Shown here one piece after another: positions 53,200-61,880 of a stretch of DNA of 64,000 bases. The DNA comes from Pseudomonadota bacterium (GTDB taxonomy: Bacteria; Pseudomonadota; Alphaproteobacteria; Rhizobiales; Rhizobiaceae), in contig JAEXYH010000088.1 in assembly GCA_023451735.1 (NCBI GenBank), forward strand, positions 93,042 through 157,041. The letters run 5' to 3'. A program made the translations under genes and the position numbers. The stretch's first letter is position 1. Each line of letters starts with the position of its first letter. The notes below the pieces were generated by a model, which was given only the letters and a program-made list of their open reading frames with translations, did no database searches and was not told where the DNA came from.

Positions 53200-53822
53200 G
53201 GGGATGGCATAGAGGCAAGGCGTACCGGTTCAACGGCGTAGACCTCACCTTGTATGAAATCGCACGCCTTGTTGGCATGCCGACCGAGACATTGCGTAAC
53301 CGTGTGATCAACATCGGAATGAGCGTGGAGCAAGCCGTCGCAATCAAACGTCTTCCTCATCCTGGAGGTGTGAAGGCACAACTCTATTGGTTTCGTGGGC
53401 AGTATCTATCGATCAAAGAGCATTCACGTCTCACCGGCAAATCACAGGACGCCTTGCGTGCGCGAAGACTGGGTGATCGCATTCTGGAACTAGATGAGGC
53501 TCGGAAGATCAACGCTACATTCCGCGATCCACCGAGCAACGCTTTCCTCGTCACCTACAAGGGCAAAACCATGTCCATTGCTGATTGGTCGCGGGAGATC
53601 GGCATTGATCAGAAGACCCTTGCGGCTCGGCTTGGTCACTACCAGTGGCCAGTGGCCAAGGCACTCACCACACCTGTCGATCAGGCTAAAGCGATGATCC
53701 ATGTACGTCGCCGCAACCGTCATTGCATTCGACGGATAGCGGCCGTCTTCCACAGAGTGCGTAATCAACAGCTCATCCACAGGATATCAACAGGGTTTCG
53801 CACGGCTCGTGGGGTGTCTTGA
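53196..53822 (+). CDS. Protein with three NUMOD-like DNA-binding repeats
   Basis: A 208-aa protein built from three related segments of about 45 residues. They are centred on DLTLYEIARLVGMPTETLRN (about 16), YLSIKEHSRLTGKSQDALRA (about 70) and TMSIADWSREIGIDQKTLAA (about 125). Each looks like the helix-turn-helix module that accompanies HNH homing nucleases. No nuclease domain is present; the last 50 residues are Arg/His-rich. It overlaps the upstream HNH gene by 4 bases, suggesting the pair may cooperate. Confidence 0.6.
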   Translation: MRGWHRGKAYRFNGVDLTLYEIARLVGMPTETLRNRVINIGMSVEQAVAIKRLPHPGGVKAQLYWFRGQYLSIKEHSRLTGKSQDALRARRLGDRILELDEARKINATFRDPPSNAFLVTYKGKTMSIADWSREIGIDQKTLAARLGHYQWPVAKALTTPVDQAKAMIHVRRRNRHCIRRIAAVFHRVRNQQLIHRISTGFRTARGVS

Positions 53823-53830
53823 AGATGAGG

Positions 53831-54454
53831 TTAATCAAACAATTTCAGAAAGCTATCGGAAAGATCGCGTCGGCAGATATCCACGGTCTGACGCGAGGCG
53901 AGGTCTACGGGAAACCAGACCATCGCGCCGGTTTCTCCGCATATCCCCTTCGGCACTATGTAAGAGCCGTCGTGAGAGTAGGCTTTGGGGCTGTTATCCG
54001 GTCCGTCACCGACAGGGTAAAGCATGAGATCGGGAAGCTGCTTGTGCTTGTTCCTGTATCTGTCCGCTCCGCTGATTTCCGCCTTGGCAACAGGTATTCG
54101 CGCGAGCGTGAGTTGCTCATACAGCTTGATAAGTCGTGGATCGGTCGTGCCTTGCGCTCTAACCGCCCGAACAACCTCGTAAGCGGACAAAAGCCAACTG
54201 TCGGACAGTATGCCGATCTGATCGGTGATCATGGTGAAGCCGTCGTGTTGAGGTGCTTTGAGCCACTGAAGATGCTCGCTCTCAAGCTGACGAAGCATGA
54301 TGTCCAACTTGCTAATGGAAGACATAGATATCGTGTGTGCGACACCTGCCTGACTGCCGAGCCGGTGCATCACCGTGATCCACTTGCTCGTCTCATCGGG
54401 ATAGCTGTTCACGCCCATCATGTAGACGCGTTGCAGCAGTTCATAAGCCTTCAT
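53831..54454 (-). CDS. Reverse-strand cargo gene inside the structural operon
   Basis: A 207-aa soluble protein of unknown family (MKAYELLQRVYMMGVNSYPD ... LIKLYEQLTLARIPVAKAEI). It is read against the surrounding operon and ends 8 bases from the convergent gene. GGAG lies 8 bases before its ATG, and a 124-base upstream gap could hold its own promoter. Such independently expressed inserts in prophages (morons) often encode exclusion or defence functions. No motif shows which. The overlapping + strand frame is Arg/His-rich and is judged a shadow. Confidence 0.65.
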   Translation of the reverse strand: MKAYELLQRVYMMGVNSYPDETSKWITVMHRLGSQAGVAHTISMSSISKLDIMLRQLESEHLQWLKAPQHDGFTMITDQIGILSDSWLLSAYEVVRAVRAQGTTDPRLIKLYEQLTLARIPVAKAEISGADRYRNKHKQLPDLMLYPVGDGPDNSPKAYSHDGSYIVPKGICGETGAMVWFPVDLASRQTVDICRRDLSDSFLKLFD

Positions 54455-54578
54455 CGTTGCGCTCCATCCACAACTCACCCTCTCACGCCGGGGGGTATAG
54501 AGCAACTTTCACCTCATCGTCGGGAACCGGCGGAGGGAGGCACGCGCGCGATTTGCAATCCAAAACGGAGAAATTCAC

Positions 54579-54881
54579 ATGAGCATCGTGACGCTGGCGA
54601 CGGCAAAGCAGCACCTGAACATCACGGATGAGGCCGATGACGCGGTAATCCAGAGCAAGATCAACGCTGCTGAAGCGCATATCGAACAGTTGTTGGGCTT
54701 CACCCTGGCATCGGGTTTCGGCAGCTCGACGGGCGTGCCTGACGACGTGCGTGAAGCCATCCTCCAGCTCACCGGCCACTTCTATGAGAACCGGGAGGCC
54801 TCGCTTGTCGGCATCTCGGCCGAGGAAATCCCGTTCGGTGTCTGGCCGTTGATCGCTGCCCATCGGGAGTATGTCTTTTGA
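54579..54881 (+). CDS. Head-tail connector protein (HK97 gp6-like)
   Basis: A 100-aa mainly helical protein that adds to the portal ring after packaging. The gp6/YqbG pattern is clear: VTLATAKQHLNITDEADDAV, then IEQLLGF and VREAILQLTGHFYENREASL. It restarts the structural operon after the cargo gene and overlaps the next gene by 4 bases. Confidence 0.88.
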   Translation: MSIVTLATAKQHLNITDEADDAVIQSKINAAEAHIEQLLGFTLASGFGSSTGVPDDVREAILQLTGHFYENREASLVGISAEEIPFGVWPLIAAHREYVF

Positions 54882-55282
54882 GCGCCCAGACCGACAGGCT
54901 TTCCCGCCGCTTGAACGCCATCCCGAAGGCGGTGAAGACCGCTGTGGCCCCGGCTCTCATCCGGGCGGGTGTCGATCTGTCAGTGACCATGCGCACGCTT
55001 GCCCCGGAAGACACGGGTGACCTCAAGAAATCCATTCATGTCACCGCGCCGGGACAGGCTACTCCGCCGTATTCTCAGCCCGGTGGATCGACCATCGCGA
55101 AGGAAAATCAGGTCCTCGTAACTGCCGGAAATTCTGATGTTCGGTACGCCCATCTCGTGGAGCATGGTACCGCAGATGCACCAGCGCAGCCGTTCTTCTG
55201 GATTAGTTATCGCCTCCGCAAAAAGAAGCTGGCAAGCAGGATCAAGAGCGCGATCCGCAGGGCGGTGAAGGAGGCAAAATGA
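54878..55282 (+). CDS. HK97 gp10-like tail completion/connector protein
   Basis: A 134-aa protein of the HK97-gp10 family at the head-tail joint. Seen: MRTLAPEDTGDLKKSIHVTA and YAHLVEHGTADAPAQPFFWI, the two family marks. It starts at TTG 54878 overlapping the gp6 stop, and overlaps the HNH-AP2 gene by 4 bases. Confidence 0.88.
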   Translation: MSAQTDRLSRRLNAIPKAVKTAVAPALIRAGVDLSVTMRTLAPEDTGDLKKSIHVTAPGQATPPYSQPGGSTIAKENQVLVTAGNSDVRYAHLVEHGTADAPAQPFFWISYRLRKKKLASRIKSAIRRAVKEAK

Positions 55283-55791
55283 AAACGCATGCCAAGCCAA
55301 TCGAGATCGATTTTGACCGCCTCCATGAGGTGCTTCACTACGATCCGCTGACCGGTATCTGGACGTGGCTCGTTCGCACCAGCACCCGCATTCATGTCGG
55401 TGATGTCGCCGGTCGATCCGATGATCTCGGCTACGTTCGGGTCAAGGTTGATGGCGTCGAATATCTCGGCCACCGGCTGGCGTGGTTCTATATGACCGGT
55501 GAAAATCACCCGCCCGAGCTTGACCATAAGGATGGTCATCCGAGCCACAACTGGTTCACCAATATCCGCAAAGCAACCCGCGCGGGGAACACCGCCAACA
55601 CCCGCTTGCGCAGCGGCAAAACCCTACCGAAAGGCGTGTCTTATCGGGTGAAGACTGGCAGGTATATTGCCCAGATCACGCATAAGCGGGAGACGATTTA
55701 TCTCGGTTCGTTTGCCACGGCAGCCGAGGCGCATGCCAGATATATATTCGCGGCCAATGACCTCCACGGCCAGTTCGCGAGGGCAGCATGA
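55279..55791 (+). CDS. HNH-AP2 homing-type endonuclease
   Basis: A 170-aa protein. The HNH part contains HRLAWFYMTGENHPPELDHK and NWFTNIRKATRAGNTAN (about residues 62-110). The AP2 DNA-binding domain follows (GVSYRVKTGRYIAQITHKRE, YLGSFATAAEAHARYIFAA). This is the layout of free-standing homing nucleases that spread in phage genomes. It splits the gp10 and DUF3168 genes, normally adjacent, yet is fitted in by 4-base overlaps on both sides. Confidence 0.88.
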   Translation: MKTHAKPIEIDFDRLHEVLHYDPLTGIWTWLVRTSTRIHVGDVAGRSDDLGYVRVKVDGVEYLGHRLAWFYMTGENHPPELDHKDGHPSHNWFTNIRKATRAGNTANTRLRSGKTLPKGVSYRVKTGRYIAQITHKRETIYLGSFATAAEAHARYIFAANDLHGQFARAA

Positions 55792-56198
55792 TGGAACCGT
55801 CCCTCGAACTCCAGAAGGCTATCCGCCTCCGTCTCGTAGAAACGTCGGCAGTGACCTCGCTCGTGCCCGCCGCCTCCATCGTGGATCGCAGCGGCGTGCC
55901 TGCCACGTTCCCGTCTATCCTCATCGGCGAGGGGCAGACCGTTCCCGGTGGCGATATCGACCGCCGCCGTCACGACGCCTATCTGGACCTCCACCTCTGG
56001 CAGAAGGAAACCGGGCTGGAGTTCTCGAAACGGTTGGCGGGTGCGATCCGTGACGCTCTGGCTGATACCCGATGGACCGCCACCGGCCTGCATGTCGCTG
56101 ACCTCTATGTGAGCTCCAGCCGGTTTTTGCGTGATCCGAACGGCATTCACTCCCACGGCATCATCAGCCTGACCGCCAACGTCGTGGAGGTGGCATGA
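55788..56198 (+). CDS. DUF3168 tail completion protein
   Basis: A 136-aa protein of the DUF3168 family, the tail terminator that caps the tube and contacts the head. Typical pieces are LELQKAIRLRLVETSAVTSL, DAYLDLHLWQKETGLEFSKR and SHGIISLTANVVE at the end. Overlaps both neighbours by 4 bases. Confidence 0.87.
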   Translation: MMEPSLELQKAIRLRLVETSAVTSLVPAASIVDRSGVPATFPSILIGEGQTVPGGDIDRRRHDAYLDLHLWQKETGLEFSKRLAGAIRDALADTRWTATGLHVADLYVSSSRFLRDPNGIHSHGIISLTANVVEVA

Positions 56199-56515
56199 TG
56201 CGTGCCGGAAAGCTGGACAAGACCATCACCATCGAACGTCTCGGCCTCACCGTAAATGACTACGGCACCGAGACGGAAGGCTGGACGGAAGTGGCCACCG
56301 TTCGTGCTCAGCTCGTGCAATCCACCACCGAGGAGTTCATGCGAGCGTCAGGATCGGCGGGTGAAACTGCCGTGGTCTTCCGCATCCGTCACCGAGATGG
56401 CCTCAAAGTGGCTGATCGTATCACCATGCAGGGACAGCCATACGACGTGAAAGAGATCAAGGAACTCGGCCGTCGTGAAGGTCTCGACCTCCGCTGTGTT
56501 GCCGTGGGTGTCTGA
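56195..56515 (+). CDS. Phage head closure protein (SPP1 gp16-like)
   Basis: A 106-aa head-tail adaptor that closes the capsid exit after packaging. The family start MRAGKLDKTITIERLGLTVN and later TTEEFMRASGSAGETAVVFR and DVKEIKELGRREGLDLRC are characteristic. Two bases separate it from the terminase gene. Confidence 0.88.
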   Translation: MMRAGKLDKTITIERLGLTVNDYGTETEGWTEVATVRAQLVQSTTEEFMRASGSAGETAVVFRIRHRDGLKVADRITMQGQPYDVKEIKELGRREGLDLRCVAVGV

Positions 56516-56517
56516 CC

Positions 56518-58242
56518 ATGGTTCTGATCATTAAAAAGAAGGCGAAGGCAACGCCTGCGAAGACCGCACCAGCAAAGGCTGGGCCGAAGGTCATTGCAAT
56601 TGGTGGCACGAAGACCAAGACTTACAACCCATTCCCGGAAATCCCTGACCCGTTCGGCTACGGCCAGCGGGCAGTCGATTTCCTCCGTAGCCTGAAGCAT
56701 CCGAAGTCCAAGCTCCCTGAACTGGCATTCCAGCTTGACCCGTGGCAAGAGCGGATAGTCCGCCAGATTTATGGCCCATGCGATGAGCAGGGCACCCGGA
56801 TCGCCACGGACGTCGTTATCCTCATCGGGCGCGGGAACAGGAAAACCAGCCTAGGTGCAGCGCTGTCTCTCCTCCACACGATGGGACCGGAAGCGCAGCC
56901 GGGTGGTGAAGTCGTGTTTGCGGCTGGCGATCAGAAGCAAGCCCGCATCGCCTATTCTGAGGCAACGGCCATCCTTCAGGCGGGCGACAATGATCTCTGG
57001 AAAAAGGGGCAGGCGAACAAATCGACCGATCCGGCCACAACCATCAGATTTCAGGACTACCGTAATACCATCCGGTTTCCGAACGGCTCTTTCCTCGAAG
57101 CACTCAGCAATGATCACGGCACCCAGCACGGCCGAACACCGGTCTTTGCTCTGATCGATGAAATCCATGCGTGGAAGAAGCGTGACCTCTGGGATGTCAT
57201 CGGTACCGGCTTGGCCAAGACCGACAATTCACTTCGCATCACCATCACGACGGGCGGACGTGGGCAGGACACGATAGGCTGGGAAGTCATCGAACGGGCG
57301 CGGAAGGTTGCCAGCGGGCAGACCATCGATCCCGAAACCCTTGCATTCCTGTTCGAGGCCCCGGCCGATGCGGATTGGCGGGACGAAAAGGTTTGGAGCC
57401 TCGCTAACCCCGGCCTCTCATACGGGTATCCAAGCCTGAAGCGTTTGCGGCAGGAAGCCCGCGAAGCCGAGGAAAGCCCCGGCGCGCGGGATGCCTTTAA
57501 GCAGGTTCACCTGAATATGTGGTTGGATCGGTCAACGTCACCATTCGTTGACATGGCCACATACGACTTGGGCGACAAGCCCGTGGATTTCGATGCGCTG
57601 AAGGGGCAAGCCTGCTGGCTAGGCGTCGATCTGGGGATGACGGATGACCTCTCTGCTGTTGTCGCTGCATTCCGCGATCCGCAGGTGGAGGAGGGCTATA
57701 TCGTCCTGCCGTTCTTCTTCATGCCCGGTGACAACATCGATAAGCGGACCATCCAGTCCGGTTTTTCGTATTCGAACCATTGCGATGACGGCTTGATCAT
57801 CGCCACGCCCGGCAACGTCACCGATTATCGCATGATAGAGGCCACCATCCGCGATCTCTGCGAGGATTTTCAGGTCCGGGAGATCGCGTTCGATCCGCAT
57901 TACGCGGGCATGATCATGAGCAATCTGATGGAAGATGGCTATCCTTGTGTCGCCTTTCGCCAAGGATGGGCGACGATGGGACCGGCGATCAAAGAGCTGG
58001 AGCGTGCCATCCTCGCCAAGAAATTCCGACATGGGGGCAATCCTGTCCTCCGATGGAATTTCTCGAACATCGCCATTCAAGACGACGGCAAGGGCAACAA
58101 GTCATTCAACAAAACCAAATCGTCCGAGAAGATCGACGGTGCCGTGGCCAGTGCGATGGCCGTCGCTCGTGCCGCGACCGGTGAGGATGACCGCAGTGTG
58201 TACGAAACCGATGAGCGCAGCGAAGGCTTGCTCATCTTCTAA
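56518..58242 (+). CDS. Terminase large subunit
   Basis: A 574-aa DNA-packaging motor and nuclease. The ATPase part has a Walker A-like VVILIGRGNRKTSLGAALSL (about residue 101) and Walker B ALIDEIHAWKKRDLWDVIG (about 213). The RNase H-like nuclease part has WLGVDLGMTDDLSAVVA (about 369) and a late acidic motif near KIDGAVASAMAVA. The N-terminal 40 residues are Lys/Ala-rich. Its place after the head-closure gene and before the tape measure is unlike the normal terS-terL-portal order, and no small subunit is adjacent. Confidence 0.93.
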   Translation: MVLIIKKKAKATPAKTAPAKAGPKVIAIGGTKTKTYNPFPEIPDPFGYGQRAVDFLRSLKHPKSKLPELAFQLDPWQERIVRQIYGPCDEQGTRIATDVVILIGRGNRKTSLGAALSLLHTMGPEAQPGGEVVFAAGDQKQARIAYSEATAILQAGDNDLWKKGQANKSTDPATTIRFQDYRNTIRFPNGSFLEALSNDHGTQHGRTPVFALIDEIHAWKKRDLWDVIGTGLAKTDNSLRITITTGGRGQDTIGWEVIERARKVASGQTIDPETLAFLFEAPADADWRDEKVWSLANPGLSYGYPSLKRLRQEAREAEESPGARDAFKQVHLNMWLDRSTSPFVDMATYDLGDKPVDFDALKGQACWLGVDLGMTDDLSAVVAAFRDPQVEEGYIVLPFFFMPGDNIDKRTIQSGFSYSNHCDDGLIIATPGNVTDYRMIEATIRDLCEDFQVREIAFDPHYAGMIMSNLMEDGYPCVAFRQGWATMGPAIKELERAILAKKFRHGGNPVLRWNFSNIAIQDDGKGNKSFNKTKSSEKIDGAVASAMAVARAATGEDDRSVYETDERSEGLLIF

Positions 58243-58253
58243 GGGAGATCACC

Positions 58254-60989
58254 ATGCCAACCGATACCGAACAGCTTGTGGTCTCTCTTGAGGCACGTAT
58301 TCGCGATTTCGAGCGCAATTTCCAGCGAGCGAACCGCACCTCCAGTCAGAACTTCAAGGCTATCGAGGCCCAAGCTAAGCGTTCGGCCGACACGCTGGAG
58401 CAATCCATGTCCGGTGCCGCGAAGGGCGTGAACCTCGCGCTTGCCGCCGTGAAGGGCGGTATTGCTGGCCTTGTCACTGGCCTTAGCATCGGCGCAATCG
58501 AGGGCATCGCCAGTCGTTTTCGGGACGTGACCCGTGAGATTGCCAACGTCGGCAGCGAGGCGAAGCGTGCCGGTCTGTCCGCTCGCGCTTTCCAAGAGCT
58601 GTCTTATGTCGCTGGACAGGCCCGCATCCCCGTGGACGCTTTGACCGATGGCATGAAGGAACTGTCTCTCCGCGCCGATGAGTTCATTGTGACGGGGCAG
58701 GGCAGCGCCGCCGAGGCGTTTCAGCGTCTAGGGTATGGTGCATCCGACCTGAAGAAGAAGCTGGCCGACCCGTCCGCACTTCTCGTGGAGATCATCGGCA
58801 AGCTTCAGCAGCTAGACCGCGCAGCCCAAATCCGTGTCGCGGATGAGCTTTTTGGCGGCACTGGTGGTGAGCGTTTCGTGGAGCTGATCGGGCAGGGTGC
58901 CGAGGGCATCCGCAAGCTCATCGGTGAGGCCCACGAATTCGGTGCCGTCATGTCGGACGAAGTCATCGCCCGCGCCGATGAACTGGACCGGAAATTTAAC
59001 GCCATCGGCACAACGATCTCCACCTGGACGAAGCAAAGTATCCTAGGTTTGGTTGGCGCAGCCGACGACCTGCTGGACAGGTTTAATAAGATTGAAGAGC
59101 AATCGACCCGGAACGTACAGGATCGCCTGACCGGCGTTTACAGCAAACTTGAGGCCGAGAAGCAGCACCTTGCCGACCTCCAGAGCGTCAGCATGGGAAC
59201 CCCGGCCGACGTGATGAACCTTCGCCAGTCGCAGCAGGAGATCGAACGGCTGACCGCCGAAGCGATGAAGCTCCGCGACATCCTCGACCGGCGGAATGGC
59301 TACAACGAGAATTTCATCTACAAAACCGGACAGGACGCGGCAGGGGCGAAGCCTCCTATCGACAGCCTCAACTCCAGTCTTACCGGCACCAACAGCGCAG
59401 CCGCCAACGCGGTGAAGGGGCTGACGAGCTTTGCCGATGCCGTCCGCGCTCTCAAGGATGAAGTGCCCGAACTAGCCAGCAATCTTGCCCAGCTCGATGC
59501 CAAGGCCCGCATTGATGCCGTCCACCGGCTGGCCGTCTCCAAAGCGCAGGGGCAGCGGGAAATCGCTTTGGCAAACGAGATGCGGGGTAAGGCTCTGTCC
59601 TCGCTCAACATCAAATCTGCCACTGATGACCCTAGCCGTTACCTGTCCGCGATGCTGGCCAGTGGCAAGGACGCCAAGCACATCACCGGCATGCAGTCGG
59701 GTTTTCAGCAGAAGCTAGCAAAGATGATGGCCAGCATGCCCGACAACCTCAAGGGCAGCGTGACCGTCAATTCCGGCTACCGTTCGGTGGAGCGGCAGCA
59801 AGAGCTGTGGCTGGCCGCGCTCCAGAAATACGGGAGCCCCGAAGCGGCACGTAAGTGGGTGGCACCTCCCGGCAATAGCCAGCACAATAAGGGCAACGCT
59901 GCCGATCTCGGTTATGGATCGGCTGCAGCTCGCCAGTGGGTGCATCAGAACGCGGGTAATTTCGGTCTGTCTTTCCCGCTCTCCAATGAAAATTGGCATA
60001 TCGAGGATGAGGATGCGCGTTCTTCTGCCCGATCTGAGGAGCTGACCCGCCAAACCACTGAACTCGTGGCCCAGTCCGATGCGTACAAGTCCATTATCGC
60101 GGATGCCCAGCAGTTCACTCAGGGACAGCAGACCGAGCAACAGGCCCTGAAAATGACAGGGCAAGCGGCCATGGCCTATCGCTATGAGCAGCAGATGCTT
60201 GCCGACGCGATGCGGCAGGGCATCCCACTCTCTGCCCAGCAGCGGCAGGAAATTGCCCAGCTCGCGCAGGGCATGGCGACGGCGGAAGCTGCGACCCAGC
60301 AATATGCCATGACCCAGGAACAGGCCCAGCAGGTCAGCAGCTTCTTTGCCTCTACCGCAGCCGATGCGCTGACCGGCCTCATCACCGGCACCACGACGGC
60401 CGAACAGGCACTCCAGCAGTTGATCGCCAGCCTTGCGCAGGCGGTGCTTCAGGCCGCGCTGTTGGGTGAGGGACCGCTTGCGGGCCTCATGGGGGGTGGC
60501 AGTGGCAAATCCGGCGGCGGTCTGTTGGGTGGTCTGTTCGGTGCGATCTTCGGCGCGAAGGATGGCGGCTTCATTACCCCCAAGGGCGTCCAGCACTTCG
60601 CAGGCGGTGGCAACGTCCGTGGTCCCGGCACATCGCGCAGTGACAGCATCCCGGCATATCTGTCTGATGGGGAGTTCGTGGTGAACGCTGACGCCACCCG
60701 GCAGAACCGCGCAGCGCTAGAGGCCATCAATTCCGGCAGAGCTCCACGCATCGGCGGCATGAAAGTCGGCGGCAAGGGCGGTGCTGGCCGTTCGGTGAAC
60801 AATGTCTCGAACGTGTTCTCCCCGACCATCCCCATCACCGTGCAGGCCAGCGGGAACAAGGAAACCGATCAGGCGATGGTAGAGCGGCTATCCGCTGAGA
60901 TGGACACCATTCTCGAAAACAAGATGGTCGAATTTGCAGGTAGAGAACAACGTTCGGGCGGCATGCTAAACGGGAAACGGTTCATCTAA
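58254..60989 (+). CDS. Tape measure protein with embedded M15 peptidase domain
   Basis: A 911-aa protein that sets tail length. The N-terminus is helical (LEARIRDFERNFQRANRTSS), with membrane-like Gly/Ala segments near 55-85 and 690-770. At about residues 500-585 lies a VanY/M15-type peptidoglycan peptidase: VNSGYRSVERQQELW, then SQHNKGNAADLGY (His and Asp ligands) and NENWHIED (Glu and His). The C-terminus has the phage-tail motif KDGGFITPKGVQHFAGGGNV and DSIPAYLSDGEFVVNADATR. It is the only large tail gene; nothing resembling distal tail or fibre proteins follows. Confidence 0.88.
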   Translation: MPTDTEQLVVSLEARIRDFERNFQRANRTSSQNFKAIEAQAKRSADTLEQSMSGAAKGVNLALAAVKGGIAGLVTGLSIGAIEGIASRFRDVTREIANVGSEAKRAGLSARAFQELSYVAGQARIPVDALTDGMKELSLRADEFIVTGQGSAAEAFQRLGYGASDLKKKLADPSALLVEIIGKLQQLDRAAQIRVADELFGGTGGERFVELIGQGAEGIRKLIGEAHEFGAVMSDEVIARADELDRKFNAIGTTISTWTKQSILGLVGAADDLLDRFNKIEEQSTRNVQDRLTGVYSKLEAEKQHLADLQSVSMGTPADVMNLRQSQQEIERLTAEAMKLRDILDRRNGYNENFIYKTGQDAAGAKPPIDSLNSSLTGTNSAAANAVKGLTSFADAVRALKDEVPELASNLAQLDAKARIDAVHRLAVSKAQGQREIALANEMRGKALSSLNIKSATDDPSRYLSAMLASGKDAKHITGMQSGFQQKLAKMMASMPDNLKGSVTVNSGYRSVERQQELWLAALQKYGSPEAARKWVAPPGNSQHNKGNAADLGYGSAAARQWVHQNAGNFGLSFPLSNENWHIEDEDARSSARSEELTRQTTELVAQSDAYKSIIADAQQFTQGQQTEQQALKMTGQAAMAYRYEQQMLADAMRQGIPLSAQQRQEIAQLAQGMATAEAATQQYAMTQEQAQQVSSFFASTAADALTGLITGTTTAEQALQQLIASLAQAVLQAALLGEGPLAGLMGGGSGKSGGGLLGGLFGAIFGAKDGGFITPKGVQHFAGGGNVRGPGTSRSDSIPAYLSDGEFVVNADATRQNRAALEAINSGRAPRIGGMKVGGKGGAGRSVNNVSNVFSPTIPITVQASGNKETDQAMVERLSAEMDTILENKMVEFAGREQRSGGMLNGKRFI

Positions 60990-61073
60990 TCTATTGGTGC
61001 ATAACTGTTGGCACCTGTCGCGACATCCTCTGATCCATCGTACTCTTTCACGGTGGCATTAGGAGAGCGCAGC

Positions 61074-61880
61074 GTGGCTAAAATTCAGTGGGAACGGATC
61101 GTCCTTTTTTTGGTGGGCGTGGTCTTCCTCTTGTTTGCCATAGGCGCGGTTTATCGCGAGAACATAGTTGGTGCGAGCGGGATAACCGTCATCGCGTTGC
61201 TATGCTTCGCCTTCTCAAACCTGACCCGGTTCAAGCGCATCAAAGCCCTGGGAATGGAAGCCGAGCTTTGGGAGGAGAAACAGCAGGAAGCGGCCGATTT
61301 GATCGATAGGCTTAAAGACGTTGTTTCAACCTACACAAGCGAGGTCATCAAGGGTTCTGTTCAACAAGGGCGATTTGCGGATGGACAACGATGGCGCAAG
61401 ATTTGGCCACTTTACGAAAGGTTGATAGGCCAGCACGCCGAACTCGGCCAGAAGATCGATTTCTCCGCGCTTAAGAGCGAAGTGGATACGTATTTCTTGT
61501 TCGACATGTGCATGAACGTCAGAGGCTACAATAAGGCGCTCTTCAATGCTCAGTCCAAGGCCAACGACGTCATCCAAAAGGAATTCGGCAATGTGGTGAG
61601 GGATGCGGATGCTTACGGTAAACGAATTGGAGAACTACGCGACATTGTGTTTCGTATTGATGACCCTTTCGCGATAGCGCAACACACCAATCTCGCCGCC
61701 GAAATGCTTCGGCTAGCTGATGAAACAGGCAGCAAGTTAAAAGATCGCTTTGGCATCGATCTCGCTATTGACGAGAAAGACCTCGCTCGGCTCCGCGCAA
61801 TATCGGATGTTTGGGAAAACAGACCCGTTAAAGTGACTGCCGAACTCGTATCGTGGGCTGATCGGGAAACCGAAGCCTAG
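61074..61880 (+). CDS. Two-TM membrane protein with cytoplasmic helical domain (cargo)
   Basis: A 268-aa protein. Two N-terminal membrane helices (IVLFLVGVVFLLFAIGAVY and GASGITVIALLCFAFSNL) are followed by a basic turn, a coiled-coil-like AELWEEKQQEAADLIDRLKD, and a helical domain of about 200 residues. The GTG at 61074 is chosen because AGGAG ends 8 bases before it. It looks more AT-rich than the structural genes and lies at the end of the operon where prophages carry accessory genes. A superinfection or defence role is only a guess. Confidence 0.7.
   Translation: MAKIQWERIVLFLVGVVFLLFAIGAVYRENIVGASGITVIALLCFAFSNLTRFKRIKALGMEAELWEEKQQEAADLIDRLKDVVSTYTSEVIKGSVQQGRFADGQRWRKIWPLYERLIGQHAELGQKIDFSALKSEVDTYFLFDMCMNVRGYNKALFNAQSKANDVIQKEFGNVVRDADAYGKRIGELRDIVFRIDDPFAIAQHTNLAAEMLRLADETGSKLKDRFGIDLAIDEKDLARLRAISDVWENRPVKVTAELVSWADRETEA

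Noticed and set aside
53819..54631. 270-codon + strand frame over the reverse-strand cargo gene
   Set aside because: Arg/His/Val-rich, runs into the connector gene in the wrong frame; the - strand frame has better composition and a ribosome-binding site.
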